NCBI GenBank assembly: GCA_902631395.1 | Contig: CACOYM010000010.1 | Span: forward strand, 30,328 to 94,327 | DNA: 64,000 bases | Direction: 5' to 3' | Origin: Halieaceae bacterium | GTDB taxonomy: Bacteria; Pseudomonadota; Gammaproteobacteria; Pseudomonadales; Halieaceae | In this document: piece after piece, positions 1 through 8,894 of the stretch | How the letters are laid out: every line of letters starts with the position of its first letter | Position numbering within the stretch: position 1 is the stretch's first letter | Notes under the pieces: model-generated | What the model saw: only the letters and a program-made list of their open reading frames with translations | Told to the model about the DNA's origin: nothing | Database searches by the model: none | Translations under genes and position numbers: made by a program

Positions 1-1
1 T

Positions 2-349
2 TTCCTTGCGATCTTGTTACACAAACCGCTTGATGCAATTTCTATTGAAACGGTGATGGTGTCCCGCGGCTGGCCGTCCTCAGCCCGTTGGATAGCCGGG
101 TTGAGTTTTGCGCTGTTGTGCCCTGCGGTAGCGTTCATTTTCGTTGCCGGCGCTGCCCCGTTTCTCTCACTTGAGGTGTGGTTGCCGGCGACCCTCGCTT
201 TTGCGGCAGGCGCTTTCATCTGCATAGCCTTGGGCGATTTGCTGCCCGAAGTGCAGTTTCACAGTCATGATCGCGTTCGGTTGACGCTGCTCTTCCTGAT
301 GGGGGTCGCGATTGCGGTGTCGCTAGGGTGGCTTGAGGGCGGGCACTAA
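2..349 (+). CDS. ZIP-family metal transporter, C-terminal part (cut by window edge)
   Basis: This is the last third or so of a ZIP (ZRT/IRT-like) divalent metal permease of the inner membrane, which would move Zn or Fe inwards. The reading frame is open from the first bases, so the 5' part lies outside the window. The visible part carries the HKP(L)D motif of a metal-binding transmembrane helix, three further hydrophobic helices and the typical ending GDLLPEVQFHSHDR followed by a last helix. A TTG at position 14 is only an internal codon. Substrate cannot be told from this fragment. The next gene, hemH, converges on it with a gap of about 60 bases. Confidence 0.8.
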   Translation, partial: FLAILLHKPLDAISIETVMVSRGWPSSARWIAGLSFALLCPAVAFIFVAGAAPFLSLEVWLPATLAFAAGAFICIALGDLLPEVQFHSHDRVRLTLLFLMGVAIAVSLGWLEGGH

Positions 350-407
350 CTGCTAATTTGCCGTGGCGGGGTGTTTGGAAGTGACGACAGACCTCGTGCC
401 ACGATGT

Positions 408-1490
408 TTATTGCGCTGGGCCGAGATTTCTCGCTAAACGCGCCGTCGTAGCTGCATCATGCGGCTGACCTAACCAACCCCGCAATTCATCGGTAACAAT
501 AGCTGACAGAGCGTCGAGGTGTTCGGCGTCTGCATTGAGGCACGGAATGTACTCGTAGCGTGCGCCGCCTGCCTCCATGAAGGTATCGCGATTCTCCATG
601 CCGATCTCTTCGATGGTTTCGAGGCAGTCGGCCGAGAAGCCTGGGCATACAACCTGCACCTCCGACACGCCTTGCGCGGGCAGGGTCTGCAGTGTCTCGT
701 CCGTATAAGGTTGTAGCCACTCCTCCCGGCCGAAGCGTGATTGGAACGTGGTCATCATGTCGCCTTCGATCAGGCCTAACGCCTCACCGATGAGTCGGGA
801 TGTTTTATGGCATTGGCAGTGATAAGGGTCGCCCTCAATGAGGTATCGCTTGGGCATACCGTGATAAGACAATACCAGTTTTTGAGCTCGCCCGTGTTTT
901 TCCCAATGCGCGCGGATGCTCTCCGCCATGGCATTGATGTAACGCGGATCATCGTGGTACGAGCTGATGAAACGGAAAGCCGGCAGCCAGCGCCTGCGAG
1001 TTAAATCGTCACTAATCTCGTCAAAAGTGGAGCCAGTGGTCGGACCGCCGTACTGAGGATAGAGCGGCAATGCGACCAATTTTTGAATACCGGCGTCAAA
1101 CATTTCGTTCAGGACTGAGCTGATCGCGGGTGTTCCGTACCGCATGGCGCCTCTGACTACAAAGTGATCTCCGTGGGCCGAGGTCAGCCGGTCTGTGATG
1201 CCCGCGACCTGATCTTCGAGGTGTGCCAAAAGGGGTGAACCCCGCTCACTCCATACTGTGCGATAAGCCTCTGCGGAACGTTTGGGCCGTGTGTTCAGGA
1301 TGATGCCGTTCAGGATTAGCCACCAGATGGGGCGCGGCACCTCTACCACTCGGGGATCCCAAAGGAACTGTTTAAGATAGGGTTTAAGCGCCTTGGCGGT
1401 CGGGGCTTCGGGAGTGCCCAGATTGGTCAACAGCACGCCAATTCTTGGCGTGGTTGAGTGCCGATAATCGGACTGGCCGACATATTTCAT
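408..1490 (-). CDS. hemH: Ferrochelatase
   Basis: Inserts Fe2+ into protoporphyrin IX in the last step of protoheme synthesis; peripheral membrane or cytosolic. The 360-residue product matches the usual bacterial length. It shows the N-terminal GVLLTNLGTPEAP motif, PLYPQYGGPTTGS, the metal-binding His in LSYHGMP, and the signature PGFSADCLETIEEI with the conserved Glu. The chosen ATG at 1490 is preceded by a GGAA ribosome site and by family-like sequence. An upstream in-frame ATG at 1547 would add 19 residues that look unrelated to the family. It stands alone, divergent from the acyl-CoA dehydrogenase gene that follows. Confidence 0.95.
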   Translation of the reverse strand: MKYVGQSDYRHSTTPRIGVLLTNLGTPEAPTAKALKPYLKQFLWDPRVVEVPRPIWWLILNGIILNTRPKRSAEAYRTVWSERGSPLLAHLEDQVAGITDRLTSAHGDHFVVRGAMRYGTPAISSVLNEMFDAGIQKLVALPLYPQYGGPTTGSTFDEISDDLTRRRWLPAFRFISSYHDDPRYINAMAESIRAHWEKHGRAQKLVLSYHGMPKRYLIEGDPYHCQCHKTSRLIGEALGLIEGDMMTTFQSRFGREEWLQPYTDETLQTLPAQGVSEVQVVCPGFSADCLETIEEIGMENRDTFMEAGGARYEYIPCLNADAEHLDALSAIVTDELRGWLGQPHDAATTARLARNLGPAQ

Positions 1491-1666
1491 AGCTAGTTCC
1501 CGAGCGCTGGATAGCCTGATCACTGCGCCCCGGGGCAGTATGATCACGGGCGCGATTGTACTCTATACGCGAATTGACTCGGGCTTGATCAGTGCGTACT
1601 GACGAGTCGCTGCACACTTTGTCACAATACCCATCATCAATACTGAGAACTGGAAGGGATCCTGCT

Positions 1667-2833
1667 ATGAGCCTAAATTTTGACAGCGCGCGTCTAGCTA
1701 ACCCACACTTTACCGAGGAGCATCACGCATGGCGTGACACACTGCGGCGCTTCGTAGACGCTGAGATCATGCCCTATGCCGATGACTGGGACGAGGCGGG
1801 CGCTATACCCGACGCGCTATGGCCAAAGGCATCAAAAGTAGGGCTGTTGAGTTTGGGCTACCCCGAGCAGTTCGGCGGCGTACCCTGCGACAGCTGGCAC
1901 TCCTGGATCGTGAACGAAGAACTATCGCGTGTTGGAGTCGGCGGCGTCTCTGCCTCGCTGATGGTGCACGGCATCGCCTTACCGCCGGTAATCAACTGGG
2001 GCCCTGAATGGATGAAGGGTGAGGTCGCGCTACCTGTGCTCCGCGGAGAAAAATGGATTTCTCTCGGAATTACGGAACCCGGCGGTGGGTCCGATGTCGC
2101 TAATTTGGCTACTACAGCCATAAGAGACGGCGACCACTACGTGGTCAGCGGCAGCAAGACCTACATTACCGGTGGCATGCGCGCCAATTGGGTCTCTACG
2201 GCAGTGCGAACCGGTGGGTCCGGGCCGGGGGGTGTGTCTATGCTCCTGATTCCCACCGATGCCGGGGGCTTTTCACGAACGCCACTTGATCGGAAGATGG
2301 GATGGTGGGCATCGGATACCGCTACTCTCTATTTCGACGAAGTGCACGTGCCGGTGAAAAACGTGATCGGCAAAGAAAACGAAGGCTTCAAGGTCATCAT
2401 GACTAATTTCAACAACGAGCGTATGAGCATGGCCGCGGCCATGGAGGCCTATGGCCGTGTATGTCTCGAGGAGGCTGTCGCCTGGGCTACCGAACGCAAA
2501 ACCTTCGGTAAACGACTTGCCGATCACCAGGTGATCCGTCACAAAATCGCGCAAATGAAGCAGCAGTTGAATGCGACGCAGGCTTACATCCGTTTATGTT
2601 ACGAGTCGATCGAGGCGGGATCACCGAATCCAGGCGATATCGCCCTGCTAAAAGTGCAGGCTAGCGAAGTTATGGAGTTTTGCGCGCGCGAGGCGATGCA
2701 AATTCTGGGTGGTCTCGGCTATATGCGTGGTAATCGTGTCGAACGCATTTATCGTGAGGTTCGCGTGAATGCGATCGGAGGCGGCTCTGAAGAAATAATG
2801 CGCGACCTGGCAACACGCCAATACGGACTCTAG
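1667..2833 (+). CDS. Acyl-CoA dehydrogenase (isovaleryl/long-chain-like active site)
   Basis: FAD-dependent alpha,beta-dehydrogenation of an acyl-CoA, 388 residues, complete fold. It has the first ACAD signature ITEPGGGSDVA and the second around GGLGYMRGNRVERIYRE. The position that holds the catalytic Glu in medium-chain enzymes reads Gly here (AIGGGSEE). A Glu at about residue 251 in NNERMSM lies where isovaleryl- and long-chain-type enzymes keep their base, so the enzyme is probably active with that geometry. ATG 1667 follows GGAAGGGA; an earlier in-frame ATG at 1592 lacks such a site. It is separated by 284 bases from the next two ACAD genes. Substrate is not predictable. Confidence 0.9.
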   Translation: MSLNFDSARLANPHFTEEHHAWRDTLRRFVDAEIMPYADDWDEAGAIPDALWPKASKVGLLSLGYPEQFGGVPCDSWHSWIVNEELSRVGVGGVSASLMVHGIALPPVINWGPEWMKGEVALPVLRGEKWISLGITEPGGGSDVANLATTAIRDGDHYVVSGSKTYITGGMRANWVSTAVRTGGSGPGGVSMLLIPTDAGGFSRTPLDRKMGWWASDTATLYFDEVHVPVKNVIGKENEGFKVIMTNFNNERMSMAAAMEAYGRVCLEEAVAWATERKTFGKRLADHQVIRHKIAQMKQQLNATQAYIRLCYESIEAGSPNPGDIALLKVQASEVMEFCAREAMQILGGLGYMRGNRVERIYREVRVNAIGGGSEEIMRDLATRQYGL

Positions 2834-3117
2834 CGCATCCACTCCGTCGCCGGAGCAGGTCTTTGCAACAGCGCGCGGGCTCCTGAATGCCAAGCGCCCC
2901 GAGCTCGCTCTCTTATGGCTTGTCGCCCGTTACGTCCATGAAGGGGTGCCACTAGAAGTACTTATCGACGTCTTTGGGAGATGCCAGTTTTAGTAACTGA
3001 TGGGGCTGTACTGCGGGCCTGCCACCGGACGGCTGACATCACGGTTGGGTCTGTGCCAGACTGCTGCACTAAACAAAAACGTATCAGCACCAGATTCTGG
3101 GAGATCAGGAGTACACC
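2834..3117. other. Intergenic stretch with an unassigned open frame
   Basis: No recognised gene. One forward frame is open from about 2798 to a TAG at 2991-2993 and reads like protein in its second half (RPELALLWLVARY, then EGVPLEVLIDVFG). No ATG, GTG or TTG with a ribosome site starts it, so it may be a gene remnant. A good Shine-Dalgarno (CAGGAG) just before 3118 belongs to the next gene. Confidence 0.3.
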
Positions 3118-4320
3118 ATGAGTCACAACAAGGCCGCACTGAGCGCGTTCAGAAAAGAAGTCGCCGGATGGATGGAGGAGAATGTCCCCACTGACCCTGG
3201 CTTCCTGTTGCCGTTGACCTTCTTGGAGGTAGGCACTGAGCAGCAGCTAGATTTTTTGCGCGAGTGGCAACATAAGTTGTGGAGCGCTGGATACCTCGGC
3301 ATGCACTGGCCGAGTGAGTACGGCGGTCAGTGTGCGGATCCCGCCTATCAGCACATTGTCGACAGAGAACTCGGCCGACATAACGCGCCGATTATTTTCA
3401 ACACCATCGGTTTGAATTGGGTCGGTCCATTGCTCCTTGATATGGGAACTGATGAAGAGAAGGCTAAGTACGTCAAAAATATTCTCTCCGGCGAGGAGAT
3501 TTGGTGTCAGGGCTTCTCCGAGCCGGACCACGGTTCGGATCTGGGTGCAGTGCAGACCCGTGCGGTGCGCGATGGTGACGACTATGTTGTCAACGGATCT
3601 AAGATTTGGACGACGCTGGGCAACTACGCTGATCACATGATTTTGTTGGCGCGCACCAACACCAATACTGAGCGAAAGTATGACGGGCTCTCGTTTTTTT
3701 TGTCGCCCATGAAAATTGAGGGAGTGGAAGCGCACCCAATTCGAAAAGTGACGGGGGAGTATGGCTTCAATCAGACTTTCTTTACGGACGCCCGCATTCC
3801 AGCCAGTTGCCTGATGGGGGAAGACGGGGGCGGTTGGACTGTTGCCATGAAGACGCTTGAATACGAGAGAGGCGTCACGGCAGGTCAGGCCAGTGGCCAT
3901 TGGGGCGTGACCATACAAATCGACGACATGATCGACGAGTTATCGCAGCTTGAGCACGACGGGGAGCCTCTGCTCTCAGACCCTGTAGTGCGTGATGACT
4001 TAGTGAGTTTTGTTATGGACGCCAAGGCACTGTCACTGTGTGGGCGGCGAATGGCTATCCCTGCGCTCAACTCGGATTACCCGATGGGTCTCGCGCTGTC
4101 GGTGAAATATCGAAGTACCGAATACGAGCGCCGCATGAAGCAATACACGGCTAGCAAGCAGGGTGCCCAGAGTGCCCTCTATGTTGGTGATGCCGACGCG
4201 GTGCGCGGTGGTTTTTGGCAGCGCGCTTACTTCAGTAACTTCGGTGCCACTATCGGTGGCGGTACCACGCAGGTACAAGCCAACATCGTTGCCGAGCATG
4301 TTCTCGGTCTACCGAAGTAG
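3118..4320 (+). CDS. Acyl-CoA dehydrogenase, FadE-type (probable alpha partner)
   Basis: A 400-residue FAD-dependent acyl-CoA dehydrogenase of the type often found in steroid, terpenoid or branched-chain catabolism. It carries the signature GFSEPDHGSDLGAVQT and ends with the typical GATIGGGTTQVQ and AEHVLGLP. As in heteromeric FadE pairs, the medium-chain Glu position is Gly, while Glu residues near 248-250 (LEYERG) could supply the base. The ATG is preceded by CAGGAG. Only ten bases separate it from the next ACAD gene, which supports co-translation and a two-subunit enzyme. The pairing is inference. Confidence 0.9.
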   Translation: MSHNKAALSAFRKEVAGWMEENVPTDPGFLLPLTFLEVGTEQQLDFLREWQHKLWSAGYLGMHWPSEYGGQCADPAYQHIVDRELGRHNAPIIFNTIGLNWVGPLLLDMGTDEEKAKYVKNILSGEEIWCQGFSEPDHGSDLGAVQTRAVRDGDDYVVNGSKIWTTLGNYADHMILLARTNTNTERKYDGLSFFLSPMKIEGVEAHPIRKVTGEYGFNQTFFTDARIPASCLMGEDGGGWTVAMKTLEYERGVTAGQASGHWGVTIQIDDMIDELSQLEHDGEPLLSDPVVRDDLVSFVMDAKALSLCGRRMAIPALNSDYPMGLALSVKYRSTEYERRMKQYTASKQGAQSALYVGDADAVRGGFWQRAYFSNFGATIGGGTTQVQANIVAEHVLGLPK

Positions 4321-4330
4321 GGAGGCCAAC

Positions 4331-5458
4331 ATGTCGCCAGTACTACAAAACGTCTCCATCGGCCTGAGTGAAGAGCAGACTATGTTGCTCGATGTCGCGC
4401 GGGGATTTGTGCGTGATAAGGCGCCGATAGAGGTCGTGCGTGCGCAACTGGAGACCGAGACCGGCTTTGACGCGCCCATTTGGCAGGCGATGGTTGATAT
4501 GGGTTGGGCGGGTATTTCACTGCCCGACACGTTTGGTGGTTCGGGGATGGGCGTTGGTTCTGCCGTGCCCGTTTTTGAGGCCTTGGGCAGCGGTCTCCTG
4601 GGCACGCCATTGCTCAGCACTACGCTTGCTGGTCAATTAATATGGCGCGCTGGTGGAGAATCGGCGGCCGATTGGCTAAGAAGGCTCTGCGGAGGTGCTG
4701 TGGGTTCTGTAGCGCTTCTCGATCAGGCCGATTGGGGCGCGGCCAATGTAGGTGTTGAGTTGAATCCTGACGGCACGCTAAGCGGAACAAAACGCTACGT
4801 CGCTGATGCGGGTGTTGCCGATATATTCATTGCAGTTGCGAATGAGGGTGGGGCGCCAGTGCTGGCGATTGTCGAGCGCGACGCGCTCGGTGAGGTAGCA
4901 ATTTCGCGGAACACGCTAATTGACCTTACTAAGCGCGCTGGAAACGTCGACTTCACGGGTGCCGAGCCAGCTCAAGTAATTCGCGGCGACTCGGTAGCCA
5001 TTGCCTTAAGAGACACCCTTTTGTTGGGCGCACTGTTTACGGCGGCTGAAGCGGCAGGGGCCGCCGATAAGTGTTTGCGTAGCATCACTGAATATCTGAA
5101 AACGCGTAAGCAGTTCGGGAAACTCATCGGCTCCTATCAGGCGCTTAAGCACCCGACAGTGGACATCTACGTGGGCATGGAGAATGCGCGGTCCTTCGTT
5201 TATCACGGCGCGACGGTGGTCGGCGACACTGCACTGTCTGTCGATGCGGAGGTAGCGTGTCGGATGGCTAAAGTTTCGGCAGATGACGTAATGGTCTATG
5301 CGGGGGACCGCTCTGTGCAGTTCCACGGTGGCTTTGGCTTCACTTGGGAGTGTGATTCAACGCTCTTTATACGCCGTGCCCAATGGGCGCAGCAAATGTA
5401 TGGCGGCGCTCTCCACCATCGTAAGCGACTCGCTTCACTGTTGCTCGATAAGCGCTGA
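4331..5458 (+). CDS. Acyl-CoA dehydrogenase, divergent partner subunit
   Basis: A 375-residue ACAD-fold protein with the N-terminal LSEEQTMLLDVARGF segment, the middle helix EYLKTRKQFGKLIG and the C-terminal QFHGGFGFTWECD motif. The first ACAD signature in the middle domain is poorly kept and I see no clear catalytic Glu. That is typical for the beta subunit of alpha2beta2 acyl-CoA dehydrogenases, in which this chain helps to bind FAD. The start ATG 4331 has GGAGG five bases upstream and lies ten bases after the previous stop; the frame is open further upstream but only inside the preceding gene. Substrate unknown. Confidence 0.85.
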   Translation: MSPVLQNVSIGLSEEQTMLLDVARGFVRDKAPIEVVRAQLETETGFDAPIWQAMVDMGWAGISLPDTFGGSGMGVGSAVPVFEALGSGLLGTPLLSTTLAGQLIWRAGGESAADWLRRLCGGAVGSVALLDQADWGAANVGVELNPDGTLSGTKRYVADAGVADIFIAVANEGGAPVLAIVERDALGEVAISRNTLIDLTKRAGNVDFTGAEPAQVIRGDSVAIALRDTLLLGALFTAAEAAGAADKCLRSITEYLKTRKQFGKLIGSYQALKHPTVDIYVGMENARSFVYHGATVVGDTALSVDAEVACRMAKVSADDVMVYAGDRSVQFHGGFGFTWECDSTLFIRRAQWAQQMYGGALHHRKRLASLLLDKR

Positions 5459-5496
5459 TCGAAAGCAAAGGTGCTATCCGGCATTGGCGCCGGTCC

Positions 5497-5985
5497 TCAT
5501 CCAGCCCACGAATTTTGACGCAGCTGTGCCGCCAGTAAACTCGTCATATTCCCTCCCATGACGGCACGAATCTCCTGCTCGCCAAATCCTGAATCCATAA
5601 GCGGCTGCGTTAACCGCAGGGGCGTGCGGCGGAAATAGGCGCAATCACCGAACCGTCCCAGTCTGAACTCAGCGCGATATGTTCTAGGCTGAATTGGTCG
5701 ATGCTGCAGCGAATCGCGCGCACGATGGCGTCGATCCCTTCGCCACGAGTCTTAGCGGCCCAAAAACCCATGCCGACCAAGCCACCAGCATCTGCGATTA
5801 TGGCCATGTTTTCGTCACTTATATTGCGCGAGCTCGGGCAGTGGCTATTGAATGCCGAATAGCTAAAAAAAGCGCATCGCCATCGCTTACCCTCAATGTG
5901 TTGTGCACGGCTGCCTCTGTGCAACGCGTAACATCGATCAGGATGCCCGCGCATGGGCTTGATTTTGGGTGGCGGGCGTTCAGGG
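5497..5985 (-). pseudogene. Membrane dipeptidase (peptidase M19) remnant, frameshifted
   Basis: Three reading frames on the minus strand carry consecutive pieces of the C-terminal half of an M19 (renal dipeptidase) family protein. The first (near 5960-5880) reads AGILIDVTRCTEAAV. The second (5855-5640) reads RNISDENMAIIADAGG and then EHIALSSDWDG, the family's ALGSDFDG-like region. The third (about 5635-5497) reads TQPLMDSGFGEQEIRAVMGGN, the usual ending. At least two frameshifts separate these pieces and the N-terminal half is absent, so it cannot make an enzyme. The family hydrolyses dipeptides with a binuclear zinc site. Confidence 0.75.
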
Positions 5986-6120
5986 GGTGATGTCGATCGC
6001 GAGTTAGTGTTGCAGTGGGGGATTAAACGCTGAAACAGTTTGAGGTGTGTTTGGCGATTTGTTGCTCTGAGTGAAGTTTCAGCTTGAAAATAAACTTAAG
6101 CACTGTGTGCACTGTGGCTC

Positions 6121-6294
6121 TCAGGTTTTGTTGGCAGAGTCGGCTTGCTTCAGCCGCCAGCGTTGCCCGCTGCACCTTTTCGAGCAGTACACGATCTCGT
6201 CCCACTGGTTTTTCCAACGCGCCCGCCAACTGAATGGGCGATGACAGACCGGACAGATCTTGCTCGGCAGGTCTGATTTTTTGCGCTGCGCCAT
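6121..6294 (-). CDS. DUF2256 small zinc-finger-like protein
   Basis: A 57-residue basic protein with the DUF2256 pattern: KKSDLPSKICPVCHRPFSWR, then a Trp-rich stretch and YCSKRC. The CPVC and C-x-x-x-C cysteines suggest a bound metal. The family is often encoded next to cryptochrome/photolyase genes, and here its ATG overlaps the stop codon of the cryptochrome-DASH gene by one base, so the two are translationally coupled. Function is unknown; a role together with the flavoprotein is inferred only from context. The region between it and the dipeptidase remnant (about 5990-6120) shows nothing else. Confidence 0.8.
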   Translation of the reverse strand: MAQRKKSDLPSKICPVCHRPFSWRARWKNQWDEIVYCSKRCSGQRWRLKQADSANKT

Positions 6295-7595
6295 CAGTGA
6301 GGCTCCGAAATAGGCCAGTCCGCGCCGTCGACTACGTGCGCTGGTTGCGCAGGACGAAACCCCTGCCATTTAGAGGTAAAGATGTTTTCGGGGTCGTAAA
6401 GCTCAGCCTGCTTGGCCAAGTTGAACTGTCTGCCCCCGCGCGGGTCACTACCAACGCCCGCAATGTACTGCCAGTTTCCATAGTTGCTGCCCACATCGTA
6501 GTCGATCAGCTGCTGCTCGAAATACGCCGCACCGTAGCGCCAGTCCAGACCCAATTCGTTAATCAAGCAGGAGGAGGTGATTTGCCGACCGCGATTGCTC
6601 ATCCAGCCAGTGGCATTGAGTTGCCGCATCAATGCGTTGACCAGAGGATAATCGGTGTCACCGGCACACCAGCGGGCGAATTGGCGGGGTTCAAAGGTCG
6701 TCAATAAGCGCCTGCCGCTGCGACCGCCTTGCTTGAAGAGTGAGCGTTCGTCCAACACAGCTCGCCAGTGAAAAAACTCCCGCCACAGCAATTCAAAGAA
6801 TAACCAGTAAGTCGACTCGTTCGACTGCTCTTCCCGTTCATAGCGAAAAATATCGTGCGCCACGGTTCTCGCAGATATGGCGCCAACTGCTAGCCAAGGC
6901 GACAGCGTGCTGGAGCCGCTCATGCCGTCGAGGTCATTCCGTGTTTGTTTGTAATCCGCAATAGCATGGGTTTGGAATAAAAACTGATCGAGACGCCGTA
7001 GGCCCGCGCGACTGCCACCGGGTAATGGCAGGCCAGGATGTGGTGTTGCGCCCGCTTGCGGAATCGCATCAAACTGCGCAGAGGGCGGGGGTGGCAGGTT
7101 CTTGGGGACAGGGATAGGACTATGGACATTAAGCTTCTCTACCTTGCGCCGGAAAGGCGAGAAGGTGTCGGGTAAGTCCTCTATCTCGAACGGAAACTGC
7201 TCGGCATCGAAAAGGGTCGTTCCGCGGAAAACGTCCAAGGGGATAGGCAGCTTCTCTTGCAGAAAGGCGACGGCCTGAGCTTCGTGCCAGCCCGGCGAGA
7301 AGCTGCAGGTCATCCGATCAACGCTAAATCGATCAAACAGATTGGGTAACACCAGCTCGGGAGATCCCTCTAATACCATCAGATCCTGGCCAAACTGCTG
7401 GAGCTGCAGTTTCAGCTCTTGTAATGACTCGCGCAGGAACCGATCCCGCTGTGCACCGAGCCCGGTGAGGTTGCACCACGGCCGGGGCTTGGGCATTAGA
7501 TAGACGCACAAGAGCGAGTCTGCGTCGCATGCGCTTGACAGCGCGGGGTTGTCCGTGAGCCGCAGATCGGTCTGGAACCAATGAAGCTGTCGCAT
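6294..7595 (-). CDS. Cryptochrome-DASH / photolyase family protein
   Basis: A 433-residue FAD flavoprotein of the DASH branch, whose members repair cyclobutane dimers mainly in single-stranded DNA and may act in blue-light signalling. It begins with LHWFQTDLRLTDNPAL (photolyase domain) and contains the DASH-typical GTTLFDAEQFPFEIEDLP. The FAD domain has WREFFHW, TGWMSNRGRQI, GLDWRYGA and the ending WQYIAGVGSDPRGGR-x-FN. All are hallmarks of this subfamily. The ATG at 7595 has no strong ribosome site. It is divergent from galK with about 120 bases between them and coupled to the DUF2256 gene downstream. Confidence 0.93.
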   Translation of the reverse strand: MRQLHWFQTDLRLTDNPALSSACDADSLLCVYLMPKPRPWCNLTGLGAQRDRFLRESLQELKLQLQQFGQDLMVLEGSPELVLPNLFDRFSVDRMTCSFSPGWHEAQAVAFLQEKLPIPLDVFRGTTLFDAEQFPFEIEDLPDTFSPFRRKVEKLNVHSPIPVPKNLPPPPSAQFDAIPQAGATPHPGLPLPGGSRAGLRRLDQFLFQTHAIADYKQTRNDLDGMSGSSTLSPWLAVGAISARTVAHDIFRYEREEQSNESTYWLFFELLWREFFHWRAVLDERSLFKQGGRSGRRLLTTFEPRQFARWCAGDTDYPLVNALMRQLNATGWMSNRGRQITSSCLINELGLDWRYGAAYFEQQLIDYDVGSNYGNWQYIAGVGSDPRGGRQFNLAKQAELYDPENIFTSKWQGFRPAQPAHVVDGADWPISEPH

Positions 7596-7718
7596 GTTTG
7601 TCCGAAAAAAAAAGATATCGCAGTGTACGCTGACGCCTTGACCACGGATCGGCAGTGACGCGATAGTGACCAGCTTGTCGCACTCTGGCTGGTCCAGAGT
7701 CTCGCAACCAGAGTAGCC

Positions 7719-8894
7719 ATGATTAATCCCTCTCCGTCACTGCCATACTTACTTGATACCGCAATCGAGGCATTCCGGACGATTTACGACAGGCCCCCGC
7801 AGTGGCAGGGGGTCGCACCCGGCCGCGTCAACCTGATCGGAGATCACACCGACTATAACGACGGTTGGGCGCTGCCGATGGCAATTGACCGGTACACGGT
7901 CGCAGTGGCAGCCGAGCGTCAGTCAGACGCAACGCTGCATCTGCACAGTATGGCGTTGGGAGAGGAGGCCAGTCTGCCTCTGGAGCAGCTGGGTCAACCA
8001 CACCCGCAGCAATGGGTCCGCTACGTACAAGGGGTCGTCATCGAGTATCACCGTTTGGGTGTTCGGTGTCCGGCCCTGGATCTCCTAATTGCGTCAAGCG
8101 TACCGGCCGGTGGTGGACTCTCCAGTAGTGCGGCTTTGGAGATGGCGGTCGCCTATCTATTGGAGATGATCACCGGAGTGCAGATGCCCTCATATGACCG
8201 CATTCAGGCATGTGTGCGGGCCGAGCGGCAGATGGCTGGTGTGCCATGCGGCGTAATGGACCAAACAGTGGTGGATATGGCGGAGGCAGGACATGCGCTG
8301 GCTCTCGATTGTGCCAATCATGTCGTGACACCGGTCGGCGTGTCTCTAGATCAGGTCTCGCTATTGGTCGCACATAGTGGAGTTTCTCACGCACTGGCCG
8401 AGGACGCTTATGCTCAACGCCGGCAAGAATGTGAGCAGGCGGCCGAACGGTTGGGCGTGCCCACATTACGAGAGTTGGATTTAGATGACATTGATCGACT
8501 GGCTGATGATGCCCTGCTTCTAAGGCGGGTGCGACATGTAGTTACAGAAAATGCGCGCGTGCAGCAGGCTGTGACTGCCATGCGTCGAGGTGACTGGGCC
8601 AATTTTGGCGCGTTGATGACAGAGAGCCATGCATCGTTGAGGGATAACTATGAAGTGTCGTGCGATGAACTAAATCAGTTGGTCGAGTTGGCGAGCGCCG
8701 AGCCAGGTGTGCTGGGCGCAAGGATGACTGGCGGGGGCTTCGGTGGTTCTGCCATTATTTTGGTGGAGTCCCCCAGACTGGAGGATGTCGCTATCTCGCT
8801 CTGCAGCGCTTACTTGCAGGAGACCGGTTATACCCCTGCGTGTTTTCAGGTCAGAGCTACCGCGGGTGCTCGTAAGATGAATGCTCGCACATGA
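7719..8894 (+). CDS. galK: Galactokinase
   Basis: Phosphorylates alpha-D-galactose with ATP to galactose-1-phosphate, cytosolic, first step of the Leloir pathway used here. The 391-residue product has the galactokinase signature GRVNLIGDHTDYN, the GHMP ATP-binding motif SVPAGGGLSSSAALE, the catalytic-Asp region CGVMDQ and the C-terminal GARMTGGGFGG. Its last four bases overlap the start of galT (ATGA), so galK and galT are translationally coupled. The operon promoter should lie in the gap to the cryptochrome gene; no operator was recognised. Confidence 0.96.
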   Translation: MINPSPSLPYLLDTAIEAFRTIYDRPPQWQGVAPGRVNLIGDHTDYNDGWALPMAIDRYTVAVAAERQSDATLHLHSMALGEEASLPLEQLGQPHPQQWVRYVQGVVIEYHRLGVRCPALDLLIASSVPAGGGLSSSAALEMAVAYLLEMITGVQMPSYDRIQACVRAERQMAGVPCGVMDQTVVDMAEAGHALALDCANHVVTPVGVSLDQVSLLVAHSGVSHALAEDAYAQRRQECEQAAERLGVPTLRELDLDDIDRLADDALLLRRVRHVVTENARVQQAVTAMRRGDWANFGALMTESHASLRDNYEVSCDELNQLVELASAEPGVLGARMTGGGFGGSAIILVESPRLEDVAISLCSAYLQETGYTPACFQVRATAGARKMNART

